Positions 1 to 11,322 of a DNA stretch of 64,000 nt are shown piece by piece. A program made the position numbers and the translations under genes. Below the pieces are notes generated by a model. That model saw only the letters and a program-made list of their open reading frames with translations, was not told the DNA's origin and ran no database searches. Source of the DNA: Albugo candida (lineage: Eukaryota > Oomycota > Peronosporomycetes > Albuginales). The stretch's first letter is position 1, and each line of letters opens with the position of its first letter. The stretch spans positions 124,001 through 188,000 of the forward strand of contig JBDOQK010000014.1 of NCBI GenBank assembly GCA_040437565.1. Reading direction: 5' to 3'.

Positions 1-173
1 CAGGATAGGAGAAACACCTCGATAGACCGTCTTGTGTCTCTTCACATACTCTTGACACTGTTCAAGCCATTCAGCATTGCTGAATGTTTTGATCTATCAT
101 GAACGCCTTTTCCTGAAAGCATCATACACTATTCTTGCACTCGTCTCCGATCAGCTGGCATCTTAACCAAGAT

Positions 174-663
174 CATGTTCTTATGCAGCCACAATATGAA
201 ATGATTGGGAAGTATGTCTGCTTCGAGGAGTTTGATACAAATTTTCTTTCACGGCGAAGCTGAAAATTTTCTGACACATTTCTCCTAGTTGCTGGATTCG
301 GTACAGGCTCCTGTGCTATATAGGTTGATTTCATTCTTTTGAGTGTATACGAGTCATCCAGACAGATTCTTCCACTTTTCAGTGGAAGAATCATCGTCTG
401 GCACCCGATTTAAGCTACGTATCATGCGCCCGTTTTTGTATGTATGATGTTTGCGCTTAAATGAATGGATTATGTTCGCTACCGCACTAGACGCCTTGGC
501 TTGGTGTGGCATAGTTTTTTTTGTATATGAAGCCACCGATATATTGTCTGTTATAATTAGTCGCATTTCATTGAATTTAGGTGTGCTCAAGACTCTCTCT
601 ATGGATGCTACACTATTGCTTTTTTATTTTTTAGCAGGAAGCAATTTATCGCTCCTAAAATAA
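174..663 (-). pseudogene. Degenerate effector-like reading frame (RXLR-like relic)
   Basis: On the minus strand one frame contains K-N-G-R-M-I-R-S-L-N followed by the acidic run D-D-D-S-S-T-E. This resembles the RXLR plus dEER block of oomycete host-targeted effectors, but the motif reads RSLN, not RXLR. A hydrophobic stretch beginning M-I-F-C-L-I-L-G-A-I-N-C lies upstream in a different frame and could be the remains of a signal peptide. The frame stops shortly after the acidic run, and another frame continues with a charged, Arg/Ser-rich tail ending near 174. No intact gene can be read. A perfect 11 bp hairpin (366-391) falls at the frame break. The region is repeated after the N gap, which I read as an assembly overlap. 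It could also be a random open frame. Confidence 0.3.
366..391. repeat. Perfect 11 bp stem, 4 nt loop hairpin
   Basis: ATTCTTCCACT is followed by TTTC and then its exact reverse complement. The contig on the right of the next gap begins exactly at the right arm of this hairpin (793 matches 381), so the hairpin may have broken the assembly. Confidence 0.8.
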
Positions 664-692
664 GACAAAAGATCATTTTTGCGACATCAAAC

Positions 693-1104
693 NNNNNNNN
701 NNNNNNNNNNNNNNNNNNNNNNNNNNNNNNNNNNNNNNNNNNNNNNNNNNNNNNNNNNNNNNNNNNNNNNNNNNNNNNNNNNNNNNNNNNNNAGTGGAAG
801 AATCATCGTCTGGCACCCGATTTAAGCTACGTATCATGCGCCCGTTTTTGTATGTATGATGTTTGCGCTTAAATGAATGGATTATGTTCGCTACCGCACT
901 AGACGCCTTGGCTTGGTGTGGCATAGTTTTTTTTGTATATGAAGCCACCGATATATTGTCTGTTATAATTAGTCGCATTTCATTGAATTTAGGTGTGCTC
1001 AAGACTCTCTCTATGGATGCTACACTATTGCTTTTTTATTTTTTAGCAGGAAGCAATTTATCGCTCCTAAAATAAGACAAAAGATCATTTTTGCGACATC
1101 AAAC
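693..1104. other. 100 N gap with overlapping flanks
   Basis: N fills 693-792. Positions 793-1104 repeat 381-692 without visible difference (312 bp). The two contig ends most likely overlap and were not merged. The second copy of the effector-like frame is therefore not a real duplicate. Confidence 0.85.
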
Positions 1105-1963
1105 GCTTCTGATTCAGCAAAAAAGCTGAATTTGTGTAGAAACGATCGGAAGAGAAAGAGTATGACTTCACCGAAGCGACTAGTGTTTTTTGTGAAACCT
1201 TTTTTTGTTTTATTTGTCCATGGTTTCGAGCTTGCTACTTTGACGGAGGTGAAACAATTATTTACACGTCCGAACAGTTTCACGACAGGAGGAAGCTTTC
1301 CAGGCTTTTGATTGGCTATGAATCAGGGGGATGTAAAATAGCCAATGGGGTTTACATACACCAGTGGCCTTATAGAATTTACCCCCAAATCGATCTCATC
1401 AAACAATATTGCTATATTCAGATACTAAACTTATCACAAAACAAAATTGAGGATGTGTGTAGAATCCTTCTTGATACATTTCGAGAAGCAATTTCTCCAA
1501 AGTAGTGGTTATGGAAACGTAAAGGATTTACTTTGTGTCCTCCACATGCTCAAAAGCGTTGATGCGTGTTGGAATGGTATGCGAACAAATTGTATTCGAA
1601 AAACAATTCTTCCCTGTACCGGTAAGAATGCTCCGATTCCAACTGAACGTCTGCGTTTTGGTCAGCGTGGACCATACTGTTTGGATCTAGGAGCCATTGC
1701 TACTGCCCAACGACAGTTAGCAAAACACCAGAAATGGCAAGCGTGGTTGCATCGACATCGTTGGTAATGCTACTGTTGATCGCAAAAGATGTAGCGAAGA
1801 AAGTGGAGAAAAAACGTCCAACCAAATATCGTTGGACTTCATCTCTCTTCTCGATATCACACTACCGGGGACCCAGAAATTTCCACTACAAAACCGGTCC
1901 TCTTCTCGGAATGGAGGAAAACCCATCTCCACCCGTACTATCAAGCCAGTGGAGTGGGATGGA

Positions 1964-1988
1964 TATATATATATATATATATATATGC
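1964..1988. repeat. (TA)n microsatellite
   Basis: About 12 TA dinucleotides lie within LINE relic A. Confidence 0.85.
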
Positions 1989-3133
1989 ATTTGGCTCTTT
2001 CGTGCGATAACCGTCACCGTGTGGATTCATTTCGCCACATATTTTCGAAGGCACCCCTTCGTGTTCTACCTTAGTTGGACACAATTAATAACTACTCGTT
2101 GCTCTCAATCATGGGGAACGAGATAGGGAAGGCTGAAGCGGTTGAAAATCCAGTGCATGGAACCCTCTTTCAAATTATACCCGTGAAAACACGGATGCCA
2201 AAACAGGTAGCGACTTCGAAAGAGGCTGCCCACTTCTTTTCCGAAAACGCTACATTGTGGTAGAAAAGCGGAGAAACCAGCTCGGGTTGGAGAGCTTATG
2301 GATATTCATTCCAAGAACGCACTTCACTCAAACCGACCGGACAATCTGGTCCAAGCAGATGCGCAAATCACACATGTGCGCAGGCTACTACAGCCTTGTA
2401 CCAACCCAGACAGATTCATCCGGTCAGCACTAGAACATCGGACGCCATGAATTGGGTGCTTATCTCATGCATGGACTAGAACAATCGTGACTTGGACGAA
2501 GTAGTACATCTTCTTCTGATCAATCTCGTTTTCGCAGCGCACAACCTCGGCGAAGATTTTACGTTTGCGACGCGATATAGTCTTCAAGTTGGTGGCAAAG
2601 TTAATTCGAACAGAGATGTATCGTTCGAGAAAGTAATGTCGTGGTGAAAGTCAGTGCGGACATTGTTCGCGTTTGACTCGAGCAACCAAAGCTCTCGCAT
2701 TATTGTAAGTCTTCTTTCTGAGTACTGCTCCGACAGTCCATATAAACGATCACTGAATCCAGAATCTCACCGATGGGCAAGTGAACTGGATTCCAGGTCA
2801 TCATTGTCGTTTACTTCCGACTAATGTGATCATATATTTGTCACGCTTCGACGTGGGTGTAAAGAGATGGTCCCAATGATTTGGAGGTAAATGGCGAGCA
2901 GTGATATCGCGGAGCTCTCGCATAATCTTAAATATTTCTCGGTATAATTAGCAGCACGACAACTCTATATTCAAGTGGTGACAAGAAGTTTGTTGCTGAT
3001 CCAATTTCGCGTGAATGCTACGGGCTCCTTGATTATCCCAACTTGGAACAACATCCATTCTAACACTCACGGTGAATGTCAATGGAATGTATAAAAATGG
3101 TCATCATTTTATCGACCGCGTCCTATCCCAGCA

Positions 3134-3860
3134 ATGCATTTGCTGTGTTCAAGAAACCAGTTCTACGATCACAACCCGCTCAAACCATTTCAGTTTTTAT
3201 CACTTTCAAACATGCAGCACAACATGTTTGTCAATTACTACAACAGTGCTTTTCTTTATCGAACTCAAAATCGCAGTTGTGGTGTGACGACAGTACTTCT
3301 TTCGGAGTTTCACGGTCATACAACAGCTGAAGCACTCACCGAACGAAGCATTCGAGATAGCTATTACTTCTTGCGTCTTCTCATTTACGACGTACCGGTG
3401 TATATTCACAATGTATATGCACCGATCAAGGCCGAGGAATGAGTTCTCTTTATAAGTTATTGATCTATAACACTTTCGAATCAATCGCAAAGCATCTCGT
3501 GTTTGGTGATTTCAACACACCACTCGATCCAGCTATCAATGCTTCAAATAGAACAATTCGACACGAACCAAGTCGATTAGCGTGTTTGGAATGGCTTTCA
3601 CAGTTGGGTGTGGTATAAGCTTGGCGAATTCAACATCCGACTGAAAAGTATTTACAGGACCAATACCGCGCAAGAATCGACTAGATTACATCTGCATGTC
3701 GGAAGAGCTATTCAATATGGTATACAAAACCTCCGAGTATTTCCGTCCACGACATGCGGGAGATCATCTGGCACAAAAAGTAACTTTTGCAAATCCAACT
3801 CAATCACCCGGTCGAGGATATTGGAAATGTTCATTACGACTATTTGAATATCCTAAAGTT
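3134..3860 (+). pseudogene. LINE A endonuclease fragment
   Basis: Two frames together show an AP-endonuclease-like (exonuclease-endonuclease-phosphatase) domain. The string V-P-V-Y-I-H-N-V-Y-A-P-I-K lies near 3390-3430, F-G-D-F-N-T near 3510, and the C-terminal R-P-R-H-A-G-D-H-L-A-Q-K near 3750. In LINEs this domain nicks target DNA to prime reverse transcription. The parallel copy in LINE C (31257-32136) carries the same strings. Frameshifts separate the pieces, and the 100 N gap at 3865-3964 follows. Confidence 0.7.
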
Positions 3861-3864
3861 GTCG

Positions 3865-3964
3865 NNNNNNNNNNNNNNNNNNNNNNNNNNNNNNNNNNNN
3901 NNNNNNNNNNNNNNNNNNNNNNNNNNNNNNNNNNNNNNNNNNNNNNNNNNNNNNNNNNNNNNNN
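3865..3964. other. 100 N gap inside LINE A
   Basis: This is a placeholder gap without visible flank overlap. The LINE jumps from endonuclease to post-RT sequence across it, so several kilobases may be missing. Confidence 0.9.
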
Positions 3965-4591
3965 GATGGTGGACTACAAGCTCTTTTTTTGGTGAGACGA
4001 ATGAAGCTACAACGTATTCAATTTCTTCAGCAGTTCGAATCCGATGGGTCGACAATTACTCCTGCGAATTGGACAACTGCTTCGACGGAATTATTACAGC
4101 TTATCCAACCTTCCTTTGGACCACACAAGCCGATGGATAAACTCACCATCGCACCACGTCGACATGCGAAAAAATGGTTTAATGGGAGAGCACATCGTCA
4201 TGGTGGAAAGACACATTTAAAATGTGGCATCATATGGATTGGAGCAGTACAATATCAGATTTGAATGTTTCACAACGCCGTCAGTACTACATGGAACAAA
4301 CTATGTGGTCCCACTACGACCAAGCATTACATTATGAAGCTGCTACTTGCCATCCGAGTATGCGGAACGTTTGGTACAATGTTGGTATGGCGGAGCGACC
4401 ACATCGCACATTTCGAAAAACGTTTGCTACATTTTCCGAGGTTCGAAGTCTGCAAGACCTTTTTCGTGAAAGCGACACATGGCCAGCGAAGGAAGATTTT
4501 GTCGACATGTATTACAACTCCGAAGAGCTGATCACATCGGATATGTCTGACCACCGATGTCATTCTAGCCAATAGGCCGGTGGCAATATAG

Positions 4592-4617
4592 GGGGATGAC
4601 GTAGCTACGTCATCCCC
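4592..4617. repeat. 26 bp perfect palindrome
   Basis: A perfect inverted repeat centred on GTAG/CTAC, with arms reading GGGGATGAC outward. It lies at the boundary between LINE relics A and B. LINE C has a near-palindrome (34799-34820, one mismatch) at a comparable place upstream of its first reading frame. Confidence 0.85.
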
Positions 4618-6232
4618 TTTAAACCGGTTAAAACGGCTAGTAAAACCAGATCTTTGCTAAGTTCAGTCGATATCTTGAAGGGGATGGAGGGGATTCGGGA
4701 GGAAAGGCCAAAACTAAAGCCAGGTTCGAAACGATCAAGATGGGAGGTTTTGTCCGCTCGTCTGGAACCGTCAAAATATTTCGCGGTACCCAGCGCACGG
4801 ATTCTCATCCTTTTGGAAGCAGAACAGCAATCATGCGAGCTCCACCAACTCAGATCTTGTAATCCTTCGTTTGCGATCATGGCAATGAGATCTTGAAGGA
4901 TCACTTTGTCCGGCGTAGTATTGGCCAGGGGTCTAAGTTACCAGGGTTAGCATGCAGCTTCTGATCACAAGAGAGGATGTGCGTCCCAGGCTTTCTCATG
5001 AAACGTTTACTTTACTTGGTAATCAGTATTCTTACCGGGGAATATGATGTTCTCGGATTAAAATACTTCCAATACATTATTGGACTTGGTCTTACGTCCA
5101 ACATCGAGTCTACTTTGCATGCCCTCGGATGCTACATTCTTTTCGAGAACTATCGCGAGGCAGTGGCGTCACAGACGTTTACTATTTCTATGTGGAGGGT
5201 GTATCTACGCTCCACGTCATGTCCCGAACCTCTGGTCGTGGGTGTTGAAGTCTGCGAGCATTTTTGTATCGAAGAGCTATACAATCTGACTTGTGGCAAA
5301 AGCGCTTCTCTTCCTACTTAGCGATTGAGGATAGGTCAGCGCAGTCCACATTGCTTGTTGCTGCCGGTGAAAACTCCAAAACCGCCTCATCTAGCAAAAT
5401 ATGAACCAGTTCAGCAAGTCAAAGCCACTCGGAACGACCAAAAGTACTGATAAGAATCCCGTCAAGTTGGATCCAGGTGACAAACGAGGTTTTTTGTGGA
5501 ATAAAAAGCTTTCTCATCGTTCAAAAAGTGTTCTTGAGGATACTACGCATCCCTCAACGTATTCTGCGGCGCAGGAACACCTAAAGCAAAGAAGTAGAAC
5601 TCTTTTTTGAGCATACAAAATCACGATTCCAACCTAGGAGGCTAAAGCGAAAAGTGATACCTAGACGTTACCCCGTCCTAGTAATAAGTGTAATCGCTAG
5701 CTTGACAGCATTACCAGTATTGCCAGTAAAGCTTTACCAAAATCACTCGAGGATAATGAAACAGTAACTTCTTTGACGTCCTCGGTTCGATCGACGTCAA
5801 CTACTCGAAAATCGATAGGTTTTGGTAGACGCTGCCATATGGTTACTTCAAAATTTACGGCCAGCAAACATGTCTAAAGCGGGCAAACTCTTGCAAGAAG
5901 GCGTTCACGTACCGAAGGCTGATGAGCATGCTAGCAATGGCGATCGGTAAGTTCAATTCGCCTCGAACCATCCGAGTTCACTTCAGTGAGTGCTCAGCCG
6001 ACGAATGCGCGAAAAATCATCAATCTTTCGGATTGGTGCACGCTCACACTATTAATCGTGATTTTGCAGCCTCACAACCTACTTCGGACACCATATTCGT
6101 TAAGAAATGGTCTTAACAAATCGGTGGAAATCTTCAAGTAAAGCGACAGAAAATTTTCGAATCTGGTGGGAAGCCTTACCGGCAGTCGAGCTGGTGTTGA
6201 TGTGAACAGCACCGGTGATCTACCACAGTGAT

Positions 6233-6332
6233 NNNNNNNNNNNNNNNNNNNNNNNNNNNNNNNNNNNNNNNNNNNNNNNNNNNNNNNNNNNNNNNNNNNN
6301 NNNNNNNNNNNNNNNNNNNNNNNNNNNNNNNN
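6233..6332. other. 100 N gap inside LINE B
   Basis: Placeholder gap inside the presumed ORF1/endonuclease junction. No flank overlap is visible. Confidence 0.9.
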
Positions 6333-7349
6333 CGGAGCGATAACATTTTATCGATCAACTTTCAACCGGATCCTTTTAAACAAACGCAACTTACATCGTT
6401 TGTGGAGATCTTAATACAGCCATGTGTCCCAGTTTGGACAATTGCAGTGGTGTCTATCGACATAAGCCAAGTTGACTCTCATGTTGGGAATGGACTTCCA
6501 ACGTGGGTGTTCTTGATGCTTGGCGTCAGCACTATCCTGCACAGCTTGTCTTTAATGGCCCGCAGATAAAAAAACCAACTGGACTATATCAATTGTCGGA
6601 ACTTCTTTACCGGTCGGGTTACAAGGGTTCCAATTATGTTCTACTCCAGTACACGGGTGGTCAAGTGACTTATACTGTCAAGTTCACCAATCCAGTTCAA
6701 CTCCAAGATCGTGGTTATTTGAAACTCCCTTTGTCATTCTCTTACTATCCAGTAATCATAAAAGCAATCGAGGAGCGGACGGAATGTATTTTGGACTAGC
6801 TTCGTGCTTCTTCTCATCCCTGGAAAGAATGGGAGCTCTGGAAGAAGCACATGCAGAAATTAGTGCGGCAAGCTCAAAAGAAAATCCGTTGTCAAGAGAA
6901 ATCAAATTTCCCTCTAGCTCAAACTAATCGGACGAAGCAGAATCAGCTGTTGCCAATCCAACCAAGCGCAAGAAAGAAAGTTGTACGAGGAAGCTCTCCG
7001 CTCTTATCATGACCGGGTAAGGAATTCGTCCAGGTATAATAAAGACTTCATGTTCGATTATGGCATGAAAAACATGAAGAGATCATCTCAACAAATATTC
7101 AGCCCCCTGGATCAAACTTATCATCGTTTGCATTAGGAAGACGTACTCCTTCCGACTGGTGAAGTGTCAAAGAATTCAATTGATATCACACTTGCGTTCA
7201 TAGATTACTAGGGTGAAATCATGGGAGAGAAGGCAAGTTCAGCTGGAATACCCGTTCGCTAGAAACAACAAACGCTTCTCAACTCAAACACGAGGACAAT
7301 ATCCGGCTCTGATGAGTCGTTTCTTTCTGCTCATTTAACCAATTCAAAA

Positions 7350-8210
7350 ATGGAAGAAGTCATCAAAAGTATGCGCGACACTCATCACCTGGAATGCATG
7401 GGTTGCCGGCAGCATTATAGCAACTCGCTCCGAGTGTTCTGGGTGAATGTTTGTAAACCGTCTTTGACGATCAAATTCGTCGGAGCTGTTTTCTGCGTTC
7501 CCAGCGTAGATTGGCAATCACGTTGCTTTACAAAAAGGATCTCGAGCAGATCTTGTCAACTATCATCTTATTTCATTGATATGCGTGGATGTCAAAGTGC
7601 TGTCGAAAGTACTTCCATATCGACTCAATAAAATACTTTCAAAAATAACCCTTGAGGATCAGAAAGCATCTCTGAGAGGACGATCCATCCATCACCATAT
7701 TCGATACATCGATTGATCTACAGGAATTGATCATTAATCGGGTGAAGAAGCATTTGCAACCATTCTCGATTTTGAGAAAGCGTACGACGAGTAAATTGGA
7801 ACTACATGTTTGCAGTGCTTTCAATAAAGAACTGCGGGAATTCATTTATCAAGTGGACAAAGCTTCTATACAACATCAAGCATGTTTCGTTGTTTTTGAA
7901 GTAACGCCCCCACCAAGGATCACGGGGAGTTAAACAAGGTGATCCACTCTCCGCATTGCTCTTTCTCATGACGATTGAGCCATTAAGTAATTTATTGCGG
8001 AATTGTGGTGGGTGACTGCAGGCCCATCTGGGAGAGTCGACGCGAGCAGTTCTCCGCGGAGTAACGACGGCCTAATCTTTGTATCACTTCAATGGATACA
8101 TCAACCAGTTTATTCTTTGCGGACGAATCGACATTATTAGCTTTATCACTCGGTATAGTGGAGGCTCAGCTTGATTGTGATGGTTGAGGAGCAAAGTTGA
8201 TTCTTCCAAC
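7350..8210 (+). pseudogene. LINE B reverse transcriptase (5' part)
   Basis: Reading across frames gives a LINE reverse transcriptase. It begins with an E-E-V-I-K-S-M-R segment (7350). This leads to the N-Y-R-P-I-S-L-I-type fingers region (about 7550-7620) and then L-R-G-R-S-I-H-H-H-I-R-Y-I (about 7675-7715). The palm string G-V-K-Q-G-D-P-L-S-A-L-L-F-L (7927-7970) is intact and diagnostic. The enzyme copies element RNA at the nicked target. Frames shift repeatedly and stops occur throughout. The domain is then split by the SINE at 8216-8466, so this copy is dead. Confidence 0.8.
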
Positions 8211-8215
8211 GTCGC

Positions 8216-8466
8216 CTTTACTTTGTCAAGAATTTCATTACACTGTTTATCTGGTTCTTTAACTACCTTTTTTATCCTATCATGAGCCCCTGACCGTGTG
8301 AATATCACTGAAGTCTGACTTTAAACCTAGGGAGGCAGATATTTTCCAAGTTTATTGCTTGGGTGGGCTCAAACAACTGCCCAAACTGCCGGGGATCGAA
8401 CTAACGACCTCCGGCACGGGGTCCGTGCGCTCAAGTGCTTAACCGACTGAGCTGGGTACGGACCCC
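8216..8466 (-). mobile_element. tRNA-derived SINE, family 1, full-length copy
   Basis: The minus strand begins with a tRNA-like head: C-A-G-C-T-C-A-G-T-C-G-G-T-T-A-A (A box) and G-T-T-C-G-A-T-C-C-C-C-G (B box). A unique body of about 170 bp follows, ending GAAATTCTTGACAAAGTAAA. The anticodon and T stems do not pair as in a true tRNA, so this is a SINE and not a tRNA gene. Three further copies of the same body lie at 35021, 45871 and 52648. It interrupts the reverse transcriptase of LINE B. Confidence 0.8.
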
Positions 8467-8999
8467 TGTGCAGGTTTACTGGTGGCGCAGACTACGGTTT
8501 TGTCAAGATTTTGGCATTTTACGACACATTACGACACCTAGCAGCCTTTACTGCTACGATGGCAATCGATGTTGAGTTGATTTATATTGAGTCGGACGTA
8601 TGATCCGGTATCAAAGCATATGCAGCTGATTCGATCGGAACTTTTATATCTTCCTTATTCACAAGTTGATTTACAGGTTTCGTTTATTGAGAAGCAATTG
8701 AAGAAGTAACGAATCTGGTTCCCAAAGAAATTGCGCTTTATTCAGGTGCATCTATTACATTTGCCGTGATGGCAGATGAAAACGATTACTCTGGACCGTT
8801 CAAGCAGCTTGATAATCAAACGATACCACCTCGTCGAGGGTGTCTTCTTATGTCCAGAGGGTTTCATTTCAAAGGATCATCAGCTTCAGTTTGGTCTTTC
8901 CTGATATTCCTCGGGATCAACTCTTTCGAGTTCTTGGTGAAGCAGAACCACCAGGCAAGCCTCACCCACTATTGATGCACATACCGGAAAGAGACCGGA

Positions 9000-9470
9000 A
9001 AGGTGCTTCCAGCTGAGTGCAGGATTTCTCAAAGGGTTTCAAACATCTTCTTGGAAGTTTATTACGATATACTCGGACATTCAGCTCCTACTTACATGTT
9101 CAATTCTACCAGTGCGATCCCGATTCTGGTTTCTAAAGCAAGCATATCCAGAAATCATCCTCTGCACGCAGAAATGTTGTGGTGGGGTGGAAAGTTATCA
9201 GCATCTGTTTTTCGACTGTAGTATTATTTACACGATGTGGAAAGCTATTCCTTCTTGGACAGCTTTCTTTTCAGCTCGACCTGAATGGTCGCATATTGTG
9301 TGTCTCCATATTTCGATCTTCCAAGACACTTATAACCCATTTAGAGGATTGTTGGAGGATCTTTGATTTGCATTGGCTGCTATTGCGATCCACTTCATCT
9401 GGACGAATCGGAACCGACGACTTTTCGACCAAGCATCTTTCATACCAACAGGGATCAGATCTTTAGGTGA
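9000..9470 (+). pseudogene. LINE B C-terminal Cys/His (RT-associated) segment
   Basis: Overlapping frames carry C-C-G-G-V-E-S-Y-Q-H-L-F-F-D-C, the zinc-binding region found downstream of the reverse transcriptase in many LINE ORF2 proteins. F-I-W-T-N-R-N-R-R-L-F-D-Q follows. The same module is found in LINE E (19990-20262, with G-V-E-S-Y-Q-R-L-F-L-D-C) and in LINE D (45613-45855, degraded), which ties these fragments to one family. Confidence 0.7.
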
Positions 9471-9989
9471 TCTATAGCAAATTTAGGGACCATAGTCGGT
9501 TTTATCAACGGCAGTGCTATGATCCTCACATCTTGGTCAGATTCGAAAGATTTTGCTAGGCATACCGAAATCGGGTTCTGCAAAGAGTTAGTTCTCAGGT
9601 AGATCAGATCTATTAAAAATAGAAGACTTATTTACTTATAAGTCTGCGTTGAGTGGATAGTCTGCTCAACAGCTTTTTATTGCACCAGGTTCAATATTTC
9701 GTGACTTTGAAAGTCGCCGCTGCACGTAGTTTACACTCCGCTCGATAAAGATAGGAAACACGTATTTTGGTTTGAAGAACGTAAAAAAAAAGTAGGATGA
9801 TTTCAGTTTCCATACATAGATCGAAATTAGCACGTCAGTTTCGAATCTTCACCCTAAGTCAGAATTGGAAATTTTCAATCCATAGTCATCAGCGAAATGC
9901 GATAACAGGCCGCGTGAAAAATATAAGGAACATCTGTTATATTGCGCCTTCCTCGAATTCAGGTACTGCGTTTACACTTCAAAGGTGCT

Positions 9990-10915
9990 GCCATTAGTGA
10001 GGCACGAACTCCCTTAGCTCTATCACCTTTAAATAGCGATCTCTCATCAATTTGAAGAGCGCATATAACCGTTCTTGACCTATTTCTGACCACGCTTTTC
10101 TGACTGCCGCTTCAAGCTCGCCAAACAAGTGATATTGGTACCAGTTACGGTAAAGATCACGCGCCATGTCGCCCTAGAGATTCTCTATCGAATTAAGGTC
10201 CAGCAAAACAGACGGCAATTTCATCACACTGATGTTGAGGTATTTGAGAGACTCACTGGTCGAGTTAGATGAATGGATAATTGCTGAATTTGTAGCCATT
10301 TTAGTGTTCACGTTCTGCGAAAAGGAGAGATGGTTATTTAATGTCTTCTGACAGTCGAAAGAGTTGTGGCGACTACTCAATGTGACCAGGGCCGTCAAAC
10401 CTTTTGGGTAGAAACCGCCCCGGGCCATAGACAACCCTTCCACTTGACGGCTTTAAAATGAACTTGTTTTAAGCCGTATGTCGTGCCAATAATACTTGCG
10501 ACCATCTGGACTGTCTTGCGTGAACTGCTTCTCGTCTGAAAAGACGATCCTAACCCAGTCAGCGCAATTCTTGATCTTCTGTTTGGTTCATGCAAGCCGT
10601 GCCGTGTGGTGACACTTCGTGGTTTTTGTGAGTGGACTTCCTTTTCTTGTAGACAAGATGAGGCGCTCGCTGGAGCATGCGCTGAACGATCCACTTGATC
10701 ACCTTTGGTGTCACCATGGTCTTGGAGATAGCAGCAGCGGACAAATAAACGCCAATTTCATGCACCGCACGTCCGCACGTCACGCGGGCCAAGCTTCAGC
10801 TTCCTTCCAGGGCTCTTTCAGCAATCGCCCGGAGACTTGCTTTTTCGACAGGAGTGTGTCAATTTTCCCTTGCTTGTACTCGGTCAGAAGCGGTTTCGCC
10901 CCATGGCTTCGCTAA
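9990..10915 (-). pseudogene. Tc1/mariner transposase relic 1
   Basis: Minus-strand frames reconstruct a cut-and-paste DDE transposase. The N-terminal helix-turn-helix region (10915-10740) contains S-L-R-A-I-A-E-R-A, and a catalytic-core segment at about 10560-10520 reads V-F-S-D-E-K-Q-F. The C-terminal catalytic signature P-S-V-L-L-D-L-N-S-I-E-N-L lies at about 10210-10174, where D-L-N-P-I-E-N-L-W is the family consensus. At least three frame changes and several stops break the gene. Terminal repeats and TA duplications were not located by eye. Confidence 0.75.
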
Positions 10916-11322
10916 GGAATACACAAAATCCGACCACGAGTACTCTGTAAAGCATTTAAGAGCATGCAGTCATGTTGATTAGAGGCGAATACATCCCCTC
11001 ATCTAACTTTGTGGTCAGTGCTAGTGGTGTACACTATCAATATAGCGCGCAGGTCCTAATCTCTTCACTCCAAATTTCTCACGTGCACTTATCCGATCCA
11101 ACAAACAATACAGGAGAATGCTCGACTCGACGTAGGAAATATCCTATTCAATCAGTACTCGACAAAACGGATAATTGAGCACAATTCTGCGAATAAAAAC
11201 AGTTGTCCCTATCTTTATGTCGCGGAGTGTATGTCATTTACCGTGGTCTAGGCATTTATAGAAGTCTTTGACGTCTAATTCTAGTAATATAGACATCTTC
11301 AAGTGTGGCTTGCTGATGAGTG
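10916..11322. other. No gene seen
   Basis: Intergenic DNA. No coding frame, RNA gene or recognisable repeat boundary was found. Confidence 0.5.

Larger units (their letters stand above)
1440..4590 (+). mobile_element. LINE relic A, internally deleted
   Basis: Broken pieces of a non-LTR retrotransposon occur in the same order as in LINE C (28.7-34.8 kb, opposite strand). ORF1-like segments with the shared string F-G-Q-R-G-P-Y-C-L-D-L-G-A lie near 1640-1700, and a K-T-R-M-P-K-Q-V-A segment lies near 2190. They are followed by the endonuclease N-terminal part (3134-3442) and its C-terminal part with R-P-R-H-A-G-D-H-L (3690-3860). After a gap, the sequence jumps straight to the segment downstream of the reverse transcriptase (3965-4575). 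The reverse transcriptase itself is absent, either deleted or lost in the gap at 3865-3964. Many stops and frameshifts make it non-functional. Confidence 0.75.
4592..9791 (+). mobile_element. LINE relic B with A-tail
   Basis: A nearly full-length but decayed non-LTR element. It starts at or near a 26 bp perfect palindrome (4592-4617) and ends at an A-run (9783-9791). Order: ORF1-like segment related to LINE C (4654-5321), a Lys/Ser-rich stretch (5401-5610), endonuclease C-terminus (6350-6800), reverse transcriptase (7350-8700), a carboxy-terminal Cys/His segment with G-V-E-S-Y-Q-H-L-F-F-D-C (9150-9240), and H-F-I-W-T-N-R-N-R-R-L-F-D-Q near 9390-9430. A reverse-oriented SINE sits inside the reverse transcriptase (8216-8466). 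A gap lies at 6233-6332. Every domain is interrupted by stops. Confidence 0.8.

Noticed and set aside
451-1075. Two identical 70-codon plus-strand frames as a gene duplication
   Set aside because: They are the shadow of the minus-strand relic and are repeated only because the contig ends overlap at the gap.
8380-8466. tRNA gene on the minus strand
   Set aside because: A and B boxes are present, but the T-stem and acceptor stem do not pair, and a 170 bp shared body follows. It is the head of a SINE.
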